From the NCBI RefSeq assembly GCF_001431505.1, contig NZ_LDJP01000032.1, positions 1 through 64,000 of the forward strand: DNA of 64,000 nt. Direction: 5' to 3'. The first letter of the stretch is position 1; each line of letters starts with the position of its first letter. The notes beneath the pieces were generated by a model, which did no database searches, was not told where the DNA came from, and saw only the letters and a program-made list of their open reading frames with translations. Of the stretch, positions 24,331 through 34,825 are shown piece by piece. A program made the position numbers and the translations under genes. The stretch comes from Stenotrophomonas daejeonensis. Its GTDB lineage: Bacteria; Pseudomonadota; Gammaproteobacteria; Xanthomonadales; Xanthomonadaceae.

Positions 24331-26484
24331 ATGTCGCGCACCGTCATTCTGGCCGCTGCCATCAGCCTTGCGCTGGCGGCCTGTTCCGGCAAGGAGTCCA
24401 ACGCACCCGTGAATACCGACAGCACCGCCGGGCAGCCGGCCGAGGCCTCGACCAACCCGTTCATGGCCGCCAGCACGCTGCCGTTCCAGGCACCGGCCTT
24501 CGACAAGATCAAGGACGGCGACTACCTGCCGGCCTTCGAGGAAGGCATGCGCCAGCAGCTGGCCGAGATCAAGCGGATCACCGACGACACCGCGCCGGCT
24601 ACCTTCGACAACACCCTGCTGCCGCTGGAGAAGTCCGGTGCCATCCTCGACCGCACCAGCCGCGTGTTCTTCAGCGTGGTGCAGGCCGACACCAACCCGG
24701 AGCGGCAGAAGATCCAGGAAGAGGTGATCCCGAAGCTGGCCGCGCACGGCGACGCGATCCACCTCGACGCCAAGCTGTTCGAGCGGGTGAAGGCGGTGTA
24801 CGACGGCCGCGCCGAGGCCGGGCTGGACGCCGAGCAGCTGCGCGTGGTCGAGGAAACCTACAAGGGCTTCGTCAAGGCCGGTGCCCAGCTCGGCGACACC
24901 GACAAGGAAACGCTGAAGCAGTACAACGCCGAGGAAGCCACCCTCGCCAACGACTTCCACAACAAGCTGGTCGCGGCCACCGCCGCCGGCGCGGTGGTGG
25001 TCGATGACAAGGCGCGACTGGCCGGCCTGAGCGATGGCGACGTCGCCTCGGCCGAGGAAGACGCCAAGGGCCGCAAGCTCGACGGCAAGTGGGTGCTGGC
25101 GCTGCAGAACACCACCCAGCAGCCGGTGCTGATGTCGCTGCAGGATCGTGACCTGCGCGCGAAAGTGCTGGAAGCCTCGGAAACCCGCACCGAGCAGGGC
25201 GACGCCAACGACACCCGCAAGATCATCCAGCGCCTGGCGCAACTGCGCGCGGCCAAGGCCAAGCTGCTCGGCTTCCCGAACTACGCCGCCTACAACCTCG
25301 GCGACCAGATGGCGCAGACCCCGGCCAACGCGCTGAAGCTGCTGACCGACACGGTGCCGGCGGCGACCGCCAAGGCGCGCGGCGAGCTGGCCGAGATCCA
25401 GAAGGTGGTCGACGCCCAGAACGGTGGCTTCAAGGCCACCGCCTCGGACTGGGACTTCTACGCCGAGCAGGTGCGCAAGGCCAAGTACGACCTCGACGAA
25501 TCGCAGATCAAGCCGTACTTCGAGCTGGACAACGTGCTGCAGAACGGCGTTTTCTTCGCCGCCAACCAGCTCTACGGCATCACCTTCAAGGAGCGCAAGG
25601 ACATCCCGGTGTACCACCCGGACGTGCGCGTGTTCGAGGTCAGCGACGCCGACGGCCAGCCGCTGGCGCTGTTCTACGCCGACTACTACAAGCGCGACAG
25701 CAAGAGCGGCGGCGCATGGATGGACGTGTTCGTCGAACAGGACGGCCTGACCGGCACCAAGCCGGTGGTCTACAACGTGTGCAATTTCACCAAGCCCGCC
25801 GCCGGGCAGCCGGCGCTGCTGAGCTGGGACGACGTGACCACCATGTTCCACGAGTTCGGCCACGCCCTGCATGGCATGTTCTCGAACACGAAGTACCCGA
25901 GCGTGGCCGGCACCGGCGTACCGCGTGATTTCGTCGAGTTCCCATCGCAGTTCAACGAGCATTGGGCCTCGGACCCGAAGGTGTTCGCCAACTACGCCAG
26001 GCACTACCAGAGCGGCGAGGCGATGCCGCAGGCGCTGGTGGACAAGATCGCCAAGGCCCGCACCTTCAACCAGGGCTACGCCACCACCGAATACCTGTCG
26101 GCGGCGCTGCTCGACCTGGCCTGGCACACGCAGGGCGCCGACGCGCCGTTGCAGGATGTGGACGCCTTCGAGGCCGCCGCGCTCAAGCGCTTCAAGGTCG
26201 ACCTGCCGCAGGTGCCGCCGCGCTACCGCAGCAGCTACTTCGACCATATCTGGGGTGGCGGCTATTCGGCCGGCTACTACGCCTACTTCTGGGCGGAGAT
26301 GATCGACGACGACGCCTTCGAGTGGTTCGAGGAGAACGGCGGCCTGACCCGCGAGAACGGGCAGGTGTTCCGCGACAAGATCCTGTCCATCGGCAACACC
26401 CGCGACCTGGCCACCGCCTACCGCGAGTTCCGCGGCAAGGACCCGAGCGTGGAAGCGCTGTTGAAGAACCGCGGGCTGAAGTAA
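24331..26484 (+). CDS. dcp: M3-family peptidyl-dipeptidase (Dcp-like), lipoprotein
   Basis: A zinc oligopeptidase of the M3 family (Dcp/OpdA type) that removes C-terminal dipeptides. The 717-residue protein carries a lipoprotein signal with Cys18 (LALAAC), so it is exported, unlike the cytoplasmic E. coli enzyme. The zinc site HEFGH starts at His507 (MFHEFGHALHGMFS), and the third ligand is in the EFPSQFNEHW region. Start at 24331 places the lipobox. A strong hairpin follows the stop codon. Confidence 0.92.
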   Translation: MSRTVILAAAISLALAACSGKESNAPVNTDSTAGQPAEASTNPFMAASTLPFQAPAFDKIKDGDYLPAFEEGMRQQLAEIKRITDDTAPATFDNTLLPLEKSGAILDRTSRVFFSVVQADTNPERQKIQEEVIPKLAAHGDAIHLDAKLFERVKAVYDGRAEAGLDAEQLRVVEETYKGFVKAGAQLGDTDKETLKQYNAEEATLANDFHNKLVAATAAGAVVVDDKARLAGLSDGDVASAEEDAKGRKLDGKWVLALQNTTQQPVLMSLQDRDLRAKVLEASETRTEQGDANDTRKIIQRLAQLRAAKAKLLGFPNYAAYNLGDQMAQTPANALKLLTDTVPAATAKARGELAEIQKVVDAQNGGFKATASDWDFYAEQVRKAKYDLDESQIKPYFELDNVLQNGVFFAANQLYGITFKERKDIPVYHPDVRVFEVSDADGQPLALFYADYYKRDSKSGGAWMDVFVEQDGLTGTKPVVYNVCNFTKPAAGQPALLSWDDVTTMFHEFGHALHGMFSNTKYPSVAGTGVPRDFVEFPSQFNEHWASDPKVFANYARHYQSGEAMPQALVDKIAKARTFNQGYATTEYLSAALLDLAWHTQGADAPLQDVDAFEAAALKRFKVDLPQVPPRYRSSYFDHIWGGGYSAGYYAYFWAEMIDDDAFEWFEENGGLTRENGQVFRDKILSIGNTRDLATAYREFRGKDPSVEALLKNRGLK

Positions 26485-26497
26485 GCGCCGCGCCGCG

Positions 26498-26525
26498 GGA
26501 ACGGGAGGGGCGACCCTCCCGTTCC
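26498..26525 (+). terminator. 12-bp hairpin after dcp
   Basis: GGAACGGGAGGG and CCCTCCCGTTCC pair perfectly around a 4-nt loop. No T-tract follows, so it may be a 3' stabiliser or a weak terminator before lldD. Confidence 0.6.
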
Positions 26526-26550
26526 GCATCGGCCATTCCACGGCTGGGCC

Positions 26551-27693
26551 ATGATCATCTCCGCCTCCACCGATTACCGTGCCGCTGCGCGCCGCCGGTT
26601 GCCGCCGTTCCTGTTCCACTACATCGACGGCGGCGCCTATGCCGAGCACACGCTGCGGCGCAATGTCGCCGACCTGGCCGACGTCGCGCTGCGCCAGCGC
26701 GTGCTGCGCGACATGGCCGAGTTGAGCCTGGAAACCCGGTTGTTCGGCGAAACGCTGGCGATGCCGGTGGCGCTGGCGCCGGTCGGCCTGACCGGTATGT
26801 ACGCGCGCCGTGGCGAGGTGCAGGCCGCGCGTGCGGCCGACAGCCGCGGCGTGCCGTTCACCCTGTCCACGGTGTCGGTGTGCCCGATCGAGGAAGTGGC
26901 GCCGGCGATCAAGCGGCCGATGTGGTTCCAGCTGTACGTGCTGCGCGACCGCGGCTTCATGCGCAACGTGCTGGAGCGCGCGCAGGCCGCGGGCGTGGCC
27001 ACGCTGGTGTTCACCGTGGACATGCCGGTGCCGGGCGCGCGCTACCGCGATGCGCACTCGGGCATGAGCGGCCCGCACGCGGCGCTGCGCCGCTACCTGC
27101 AGGCCGCGACCCATCCGCGTTGGGCGTTCGACGTCGGCCTGCGCGGCCGTCCGCACGACCTGGGCAACATCTCCGCCTACCGCGGCGACCCGACCGGGCT
27201 GGAGGACTACATCGGCTGGCTGGCGGGCAACTTCGACCCGTCGATCTCGTGGAAGGACCTGGAATGGATCCGCGCGTTCTGGAAGGGGCCGATGCTCATC
27301 AAGGGCATCCTCGATCCGGAGGACGCGCGCGACGCGGTGCGCTTCGGCGCCGACGGCATCGTGGTGTCCAACCACGGCGGGCGCCAGCTCGACGGCGTGC
27401 CGTCCACCGCGCGGGCGCTGCCGGCCATCGCCGATGCGGTGCGGGGCGAATTGAAGATCCTCGCCGACTCGGGCGTCCGCAGCGGCCTGGACGTGGTGCG
27501 CATGCTGGCCCTCGGCGCCGACACGGTGCTGCTTGGCCGCGCCTTCGTCTATGCGCTGGCTGCGCAGGGCGAACGCGGCGTCGCCCACCTGCTCGACCTG
27601 ATGGCGGCGGAAATGCGCGTGGCGATGACCCTGACCGGCGCGCGCCGTATCGCCGACATCGGCCGCGATTCGCTGGCGCGGATTCCCGGCTGA
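26551..27693 (+). CDS. lldD: L-lactate dehydrogenase, FMN-dependent (LldD)
   Basis: Membrane-associated flavoenzyme oxidising L-lactate to pyruvate with electrons to quinone. The 380 residues align almost throughout with E. coli Lld[55 protein letters not shown]. The catalytic His275 is in the FMN/active-site motif [11 protein letters not shown]. No lactate permease or LldR regulator is adjacent, so its control is not evident here. Confidence 0.95.
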   Translation: MIISASTDYRAAARRRLPPFLFHYIDGGAYAEHTLRRNVADLADVALRQRVLRDMAELSLETRLFGETLAMPVALAPVGLTGMYARRGEVQAARAADSRGVPFTLSTVSVCPIEEVAPAIKRPMWFQLYVLRDRGFMRNVLERAQAAGVATLVFTVDMPVPGARYRDAHSGMSGPHAALRRYLQAATHPRWAFDVGLRGRPHDLGNISAYRGDPTGLEDYIGWLAGNFDPSISWKDLEWIRAFWKGPMLIKGILDPEDARDAVRFGADGIVVSNHGGRQLDGVPSTARALPAIADAVRGELKILADSGVRSGLDVVRMLALGADTVLLGRAFVYALAAQGERGVAHLLDLMAAEMRVAMTLTGARRIADIGRDSLARIPG

Positions 27694-27830
27694 AACAGGT
27701 TGGCGGCCGCGGACCGACGACGCCGGATGGCGGATCGAAGGCAGGCCGCCAAGCAGTACCTCAGGGCCATGTCGTGGTCGTAGGCAGGGCTTATGCTCTC
27801 CCCCGGTCCAGTCCGATTGCAGGATGCTCC

Positions 27831-30314
27831 GTGCGCCTTGACCCATCGCCCACGCCATCGCCGCCGTCCAGCCCGTTGCCGGTGCTGAAACCACGCGCAT
27901 GGCGCTGGCTCACCTGCCTGTGGCTGGCGTGCGCGTGCGGGTTCGCCACGGCGGCCGCGGCGGCCCCGCCGGCCGCGGAGTCCGCGCGGCCGCAGGTGCT
28001 GGTGTTGCTGTCCTACCACCCCGGCTTCAGCTGGGAGGAGCGCATCCTCGACGGCCTGCGCGAGTGGGGCGGTGCCGGCGAGCGACCGGTGTTCCATGTC
28101 GAATGGATGGACGCCAAGCGCCATCCCGATGCCGCGCAGCGCCAGCGCCTGACCGACTACCTCGGCGGGAAGTACGCCGGCCAGCGCTTCGACCTGGTCG
28201 CCACCGTGGACGACGATGCGCTGGCCTTCGTCATGCAGCACGCGGCCCTGTTCGGCGACACCCCGGTGGTGTTCAGCGGCCTCAACGCGGCGCCGGAACC
28301 CATCATCGGCACGCGCACGAACGTCACCGGCATCCTCGAACGCTTCGACCTCACCCGCACCCTCGACATCGCGCTGAAGCTGCACCCGCATACGCGCCGG
28401 CTGCTGTTCATCACCCCCGACGACGACAACGGCGCGGCGCTGCGCGACACCGTCGATGCGGCGCTGGCGCGGCTGCCCGGCCACCCCGGGGCCGAGCACT
28501 GGCGGACCGCGTGGCTGGAACAGGTGGCGCCACGGCTGCCGCGGCTGCCCGGCGACACCCTGGTCTTCGCCCTCGGCAGCCTGCCGGTGCGCGCCGGCGA
28601 GCTGCCGCTGGAGCCGGAGTTCGTGCCGGCCTGGCTGCGCGCGCGCACCGGGTTGCCGGTGTACAGCGACCTGGACACGGCGGTGGGCCACGGTGCGGTC
28701 GGCGGCTACATGAACAGTGGCCTGGAAACCGGCCGCCAGCAGGCGGCGATGGCGCGGCGGCTGCTGGCCGGTGAGGCCGCCGCCGGCATCCCGCTGGTGC
28801 GCGAAACGCCGCTGGCGCTGCTGTTCGACACCGCGGAGCTGCGCCGGCTGGGCGTGGACATGCGCGCCCTTCCCGCCGGCAGCACGCTGGTCAACGCCCC
28901 GCCGTCGATCTTCGCCCGCGAATACCGCGCGCAGCTGCTGGCCATCGTCGTGGTGGTGCTGATGCTGCTGCTGGTGGTGGTCGGGCTGGTGGTGCGCAAC
29001 CGCATGCAGGCCGCGCGCCAGCGCGCGCTGCACCACCAGGCCACGCACGACGAGTTGACCGGCCTGCGCAACCGCAACGGCCTGGCCGAGCGACTGCAGG
29101 CGCTGCCGCAGGCCGCCGCCGAGGACGAGCGGGTGGCGTTGGTGATGCTCGGCCTGAACCACTTCAAGTTGGTCAACGACACCTATGGCCATGCCTTCGG
29201 CGACAAGGTGCTGGTGGCGGTGGCCGGGCGCCTGCGGCAGTGCTGCGGCGAGCGGGAAACGCTGGTGCGGTTCAGCGGCGATGCCTTCGTCATCATGGCC
29301 CGGCTGCCGGACGCGGCCGACCTGCAGCGGCTGCACGCGCTGTGCGATGCCCTGTTCCAGCAGCCGTTCCTGATCAACGGCCGGCGCATCCCGATCACCG
29401 CGGCCTTCGGCCTGAGTTCCGCGCCGCTGCATGGGCTGGTCCCCGGCAGCCTGCTGCGCGAGGCCGACGCCGCCATGTACGAGGCCAAGCGCAACCGCGG
29501 CGCGGGGCTGGTGGTCTTCGACCGCGGCATCCACGAGCGCGCCGCGCGCCAGTTCCGGATCGAGGCCGGCCTGCCCGAGGCGATCGAGCACGGCCAGATC
29601 GAGGTGCACTATCAGCCCATCCACGACATCCAGCGCGGCTGCGTCGCCGGCTACGAGGCGCTGGCGCGCTGGCGGCACCCGGAGCTGGGCTGGATCCCGC
29701 CGCCGGAGTTCGTGCGCGCCGCGGTCGAGACCGGCCACGTCGGCGCGCTCACCCGCTGCATCCTGCGCAGCGCCTGCCGGGCCTTCCTGCCGCACCTCGG
29801 CAACCCGTGCAGTCCCTACCTGGCGGTGAACGTGTCGGTCAGCGACATCTACGCCAGCGATTTCCCGGCGCAATTGGCGCAGGTGCTGGCCGAGGTCGGC
29901 ATGCCGCCGCAGCGGCTGGTGCTGGAAGTGACCGAGGACATGCTGCTGGGCGACCAGCAGCACGTGGCCGCCGTGCTCGAACAACTACGCGGGCAGGGCG
30001 TGCGCATCGCCATCGACGACTTCGGCACCGGCTATTCCTCGATGGGCTACCTGTCCAGCTACCAGGTCAACCTGATCAAGATCGACCAGTCCTTCGTGCG
30101 CCGCCTGCTCGACAGCCCGTCGGACCGCAAGATCGTGCGCGCCATCGTCTCGATGGCCGGCGACCTGGAGCTGGACGTGGTGGTCGAGGGCGTGGAAACC
30201 GAAGCGCAGATCGAACTGCTGCAGGAGCTGGGCTGCCGGCTGCTGCAGGGCTACGTCTTCAGCCGCCCGCGCCCGGCGGCGGAATGGGCGGCCGACGCGC
30301 TGGCCGGCTGCTGA
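27831..30314 (+). CDS. Periplasmic-sensor GGDEF-EAL c-di-GMP protein with degenerate GGDEF
   Basis: An 827-residue membrane regulator of c-di-GMP. Order: N-terminal signal or anchor (WLTCLWLACACGFATAAAAA), a periplasmic domain resembling ABC-type substrate-binding sensors (about 45-345), one transmembrane helix (LLAIVVVVLMLLLVVVGLVV), GGDEF-like (about 390-530) and EAL (about 560-815). The GGDEF signature is replaced by SGDAF near residue 483, so cyclase activity is unlikely. The EAL motif is intact (Glu609-Ala-Leu, EALARWRHPE), as are DDFGTGYSSM and EGVET, so phosphodiesterase activity is expected. Start GTG 27831 follows AGGA. Confidence 0.9.
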   Translation: MRLDPSPTPSPPSSPLPVLKPRAWRWLTCLWLACACGFATAAAAAPPAAESARPQVLVLLSYHPGFSWEERILDGLREWGGAGERPVFHVEWMDAKRHPDAAQRQRLTDYLGGKYAGQRFDLVATVDDDALAFVMQHAALFGDTPVVFSGLNAAPEPIIGTRTNVTGILERFDLTRTLDIALKLHPHTRRLLFITPDDDNGAALRDTVDAALARLPGHPGAEHWRTAWLEQVAPRLPRLPGDTLVFALGSLPVRAGELPLEPEFVPAWLRARTGLPVYSDLDTAVGHGAVGGYMNSGLETGRQQAAMARRLLAGEAAAGIPLVRETPLALLFDTAELRRLGVDMRALPAGSTLVNAPPSIFAREYRAQLLAIVVVVLMLLLVVVGLVVRNRMQAARQRALHHQATHDELTGLRNRNGLAERLQALPQAAAEDERVALVMLGLNHFKLVNDTYGHAFGDKVLVAVAGRLRQCCGERETLVRFSGDAFVIMARLPDAADLQRLHALCDALFQQPFLINGRRIPITAAFGLSSAPLHGLVPGSLLREADAAMYEAKRNRGAGLVVFDRGIHERAARQFRIEAGLPEAIEHGQIEVHYQPIHDIQRGCVAGYEALARWRHPELGWIPPPEFVRAAVETGHVGALTRCILRSACRAFLPHLGNPCSPYLAVNVSVSDIYASDFPAQLAQVLAEVGMPPQRLVLEVTEDMLLGDQQHVAAVLEQLRGQGVRIAIDDFGTGYSSMGYLSSYQVNLIKIDQSFVRRLLDSPSDRKIVRAIVSMAGDLELDVVVEGVETEAQIELLQELGCRLLQGYVFSRPRPAAEWAADALAGC

Positions 30315-30329
30315 GGCAGCTGCGGCATG

Positions 30330-30440
30330 CTTTCGCAGGTGCCGGGCGGCTTCACCGGGAAGGCTTCATGCGGGGCAAGCCCCGCATCTACGGGAAGCCG
30401 GCATTCACCGTAGGTGCCGTGCTTGCCCGGCACGGGCTCA
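30330..30440. repeat. REP-A palindromic elements
   Basis: GCAGGTGCCGGGCGGCTTCA, then GCGGGGCAAGCCCCGCATCT and GTAGGTGCCGTGCTTGCCCG, a degenerate three-hairpin block between the EAL gene and the convergent LysR gene. Related to 478, 33186 and 60889. Confidence 0.75.
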
Positions 30441-30458
30441 CGGGGTCCATTGGCGGCT

Positions 30459-31427
30459 TCAGCGCTCCGAATGCCCGGTGTCGTCGTACTGGCGCGGGGC
30501 GAACAGGTCCGGGCGGATCAGCTCGATGAAGGCGCGCGCTTGCGGTGACAACACCTTGCCGCGGCGTACCGTCACCCCGTAGCTGCGCTTGGGGAAATAG
30601 CGCGCCATCGGCCGGATCGCCAGCCGCTCGCGGTCGCCGTCGTTCAGGCACAGCGCGGTGACGATGGAGATGCCCATGCCCATCGCCACGTACTGCTTGA
30701 TGACCTCCCAGCCGCCCACTTCCAGCGCTACGGTGTAGGGCACGCGGTGGCGCTGGAACACCAGGTCCACCAGCCGCCAGGTGATCTGCCGCTTCGGCGG
30801 CAGGATCAGCGGCCAGGGCGAAAGATCTTCCAGCGTCAACTCGCGCTTGTCGGCCAGCGGGTGGCCGTGGGGGGCGATCAGCACCTGCTCGAAGTCGTAG
30901 ACCGGCGCGTAGCTGAGGTCGGCCGGCACGTCCAGCATCGAGCCGACGGCGAGGTCGGCGGCATCGCTGCGCAGCAGCTCGTTGCCGTCGGCGCTGATCG
31001 CGTCGTGCAGGGCCAGCCGCACGTCGGGGTGGCGGCGGCGGAAATCCTCGACGATCTTCGGCAGCAGGTAGAGGATGGTCGAGGAATTCGCGGCGATCGT
31101 CAGCTCGCCCGCGTCCAGCCCGCGCACCTTGTCGCGGAAGCCGGCTTCCAGCCCGTCCAGGCTCTCCACCAGCGGCTGTGCCATCTCGTACAGCAGCTGG
31201 CCCTCGCGGCTGGGCACCAGCCGTCGCCCGCTGCGCTCGAACAGCACTACCCCCAGCTCCCGCTCCAGTGCCTGCAACTGCAGGCTCACCGCCGGCTGGC
31301 TGACGAAAAGCGCCTCGGCCGCACGTGAAACCGAACCCAGCCGGACCGTCTGGCAGAACGCGCGCAGCGGCTTGAGTCGGTCGGATTTGTAGGAAAAACG
31401 CGGGTTTGCGGGTTTCTTCGCAGGCAT
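30459..31427 (-). CDS. LysR-family transcriptional regulator, divergent from aceB
   Basis: A 322-residue LysR protein: winged HTH at about 20-80 (PLRAFCQTVRLGSVSRAAEALFVSQPAVSLQLQALER) and a type 2 periplasmic-binding-like effector domain of CysB type. Divergent from aceB with a 107-bp AT-rich interval, so regulation of the glyoxylate shunt genes is likely. The inducer is unknown. ATG 31427 is the likely start. Confidence 0.9.
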   Translation of the reverse strand: MPAKKPANPRFSYKSDRLKPLRAFCQTVRLGSVSRAAEALFVSQPAVSLQLQALERELGVVLFERSGRRLVPSREGQLLYEMAQPLVESLDGLEAGFRDKVRGLDAGELTIAANSSTILYLLPKIVEDFRRRHPDVRLALHDAISADGNELLRSDAADLAVGSMLDVPADLSYAPVYDFEQVLIAPHGHPLADKRELTLEDLSPWPLILPPKRQITWRLVDLVFQRHRVPYTVALEVGGWEVIKQYVAMGMGISIVTALCLNDGDRERLAIRPMARYFPKRSYGVTVRRGKVLSPQARAFIELIRPDLFAPRQYDDTGHSER

Positions 31428-31460
31428 GGCGAGACACTATTAGCACAATTTATATATCGC

Positions 31461-31477
31461 ATTGCAAAAACTGCATT
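31461..31477. promoter_or_regulatory. LysR-type operator candidate between lysR and aceB
   Basis: ATTGCAAAAACTGCATT: TGCA half sites separated by five bases within an AT-rich spacer, matching the loose T-N11-A idea of LysR sites. It lies centrally in the divergent promoter. Confidence 0.4.
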
Positions 31478-31534
31478 GTCGAATAATTGATTGCGCAGCA
31501 CGGTGGAGCTCCCCGACAAACGCAGGGTTCCGCC

Positions 31535-33163
31535 ATGTCCGCCGTCGCCTCCGCCATTCCCGCCACCGCCCACGCCGTCCGCCCGACGCCGGGCATCACC
31601 GTGACCGAGCGGCTCGCCGGCCAGTCGGCGCTGCTGCCGGCCGGGGTGCTGGCGCTGCTGGTGTCGCTGCACCGGGCGGTGGAGCCGGAGCGGCAGGCGC
31701 GACTGGCCGCGCGCCGCCAGCGCCAGGCGTTCTTCGACGGCGGCGGGCTGCCGGACTTCCGCGCCGACACCGCCGCCATCCGCGAAGGTGACTGGCAGGT
31801 GGCGCCGATCCCGGCCGCGCTGTCCGACCGCCGCGTCGAGATCACCGGCCCGACCGACCCGAAGATGGTCATCAACGCGCTGAACTCCGGCGCCAAGGTG
31901 TTCATGGCCGACTTCGAGGATTCCACCTCGCCCACGTGGCGCAACCTGCTGGCCGGGCAGCAGGCGCTGTCCGCGGCAGTGCGCGGCGATCTGGATTACA
32001 CCGCACCCAATGGCAAGCACTACACGTTGCGCCCCTACGAGGAGCAGGCGGTGCTGATCGTGCGCCCGCGCGGCTGGCACCTGGACGAGAAGCACGTGCG
32101 GGTGGACGGCCAGCCGATCGCCGGCGGCCTGTTCGACGCGGCGGTGTTCGCCTTCCACAATGCCCGCGCGCTGATGCGCAAGCAGCGCGGCCCGTACTTC
32201 TACCTGCCCAAGCTGCAGTCGATGGAGGAGGCGGCGCTGTGGGAAACCGCGCTGTCGCACATCGAGGGCATGCTGGGTTTGCCGCACGGGCAGATCAAGG
32301 TCACGGTGCTGATCGAGACGTTGCCGGCGGTGTTCGAGATGGACGAGATCCTGCACGCATTGAAGGAGCGCATCGTCGGCCTGAACTGCGGGCGCTGGGA
32401 CTACATTTTTTCGTACCTGAAGACCTTCCGCCGCCACCGCGACAAGGTGCTGCCCGAGCGTGGCCAGGTGACGATGACCCAGCCGTTTTTGAAGGCGTAT
32501 TCGGAACTGCTGATCCAGACCTGCCACAAGCGTGGCGCGCATGCGATGGGCGGCATGGCCGCGCAGATCCCGATCAACCACGACGCCGCCGCCAACGAAC
32601 AGGCGATGGCGCGGGTGCGCGCGGACAAGCTGCGCGAGGTGACCGCCGGCCACGACGGCACCTGGGTGGCGCACCCGGCGCTGATCCCGGTGGCGCGGGC
32701 GATCTTCGACGAACACATGCCCGCGCCGAACCAGCACAACGTGCTGCGCCGCGACGTGCAGGTGACGCGCGACGACCTGATCGCCCCCTGCACCGGCACC
32801 ATCACCCGCGCCGGCTTCGAGAACAACGTCGAGGTGTGCGTGCGCTACATGGCCGCATGGCTGGACGGCAACGGCTGCGTGCCGATCCACAACCTGATGG
32901 AGGACGCGGCCACCGCCGAGATCAGCCGCAGCCAGCTGTGGCAGTGGCTGCACGCCGGCAACCAGCACCTGGACGACGGCACCGCCATCGACTTCGCCCT
33001 GCTCGACGCCAGCCTGCGCGCGCTGCCGGCCCGGCTCGGCGACACCTCGGCGCTGCCCGGCGGCACCCGCATCGCGCAGGCCATCGCCCTGCTCGACGAA
33101 CTCAGCCATGCCGACGAACTGGCCGAGTTCCTGACCCTGCCCGCCTACCGGCAGATCGACTGA
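31535..33163 (+). CDS. aceB: Malate synthase A
   Basis: Condenses glyoxylate with acetyl-CoA to malate in the glyoxylate shunt. The 542-residue protein has the isoform A hallmarks: ITGPTDPKMVINALNSGAKVFMADFEDS, LIVRPRGWHLDEKH, and the catalytic C-terminal region CTGTITRAGFENNVEVCVRYM. ATG 31535 follows AGGG at good spacing. It precedes aceA with a REP element between, and a divergent LysR regulator. Confidence 0.95.
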   Translation: MSAVASAIPATAHAVRPTPGITVTERLAGQSALLPAGVLALLVSLHRAVEPERQARLAARRQRQAFFDGGGLPDFRADTAAIREGDWQVAPIPAALSDRRVEITGPTDPKMVINALNSGAKVFMADFEDSTSPTWRNLLAGQQALSAAVRGDLDYTAPNGKHYTLRPYEEQAVLIVRPRGWHLDEKHVRVDGQPIAGGLFDAAVFAFHNARALMRKQRGPYFYLPKLQSMEEAALWETALSHIEGMLGLPHGQIKVTVLIETLPAVFEMDEILHALKERIVGLNCGRWDYIFSYLKTFRRHRDKVLPERGQVTMTQPFLKAYSELLIQTCHKRGAHAMGGMAAQIPINHDAAANEQAMARVRADKLREVTAGHDGTWVAHPALIPVARAIFDEHMPAPNQHNVLRRDVQVTRDDLIAPCTGTITRAGFENNVEVCVRYMAAWLDGNGCVPIHNLMEDAATAEISRSQLWQWLHAGNQHLDDGTAIDFALLDASLRALPARLGDTSALPGGTRIAQAIALLDELSHADELAEFLTLPAYRQID

Positions 33164-33185
33164 CCCGGCCCTCGTGAAACCGCTC

Positions 33186-33316
33186 TCGTAGGTGCGTGGC
33201 TTGCCCCGCACGAGGCATTACCGGGAAAGCGCCATGCGGGGCAAGCCCCGCATCTACGCGCTTCCCCGGTGCAGGAATCGAGAGAAGCCCCATCGCGCAC
33301 CAAGGTGCGCTCCTAC
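33186..33316. repeat. REP-A element and half REP-B element between aceB and aceA
   Basis: A REP-A pair (GTAGGTGCGTGGCTTGCCCC to CATGCGGGGCAAGCCCCGCA) at 33186-33257, followed by a single REP-B arm (CGCGCACCAAGGTGCGCTCC) at about 33292-33313. Two families abut in one intergenic stretch. Confidence 0.8.
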
Positions 33317-33355
33317 ACAAACCCCGCGCCACCCCAATCCCACTGGAGAACCCCC

Positions 33356-34651
<1,296 letters not shown>

Positions 34652-34681
34652 CCGGTCCGTAGCGGCCGGGAGGATGGAGGA

Positions 34682-34707
34682 ACGGGCGACCTGCGGGCCG
34701 CCCGTTT
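34682..34707 (+). terminator. Rho-independent terminator of aceA
   Basis: Stem ACGGGCG (34682-34688) and CGCCCGT (34699-34705), ending in TTT. Closes the aceBA unit. Confidence 0.7.
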
Positions 34708-34825
34708 CCGTATCGAAATGCGCGCGCAGTCCCTGCGGATTGCGATGTGCCGCACGCTTTCACCGGTGCTATGCTGCCCGGATGACCCGCAGGAGCGGGG
34801 ATTACCGGGGCGGCAGGGGCGGGAG

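Noticed and set aside
23932..27900. 1322-codon open frame antisense to dcp and lldD
   Set aside because: No recognisable domain; the sense strand encodes well-conserved enzymes throughout.
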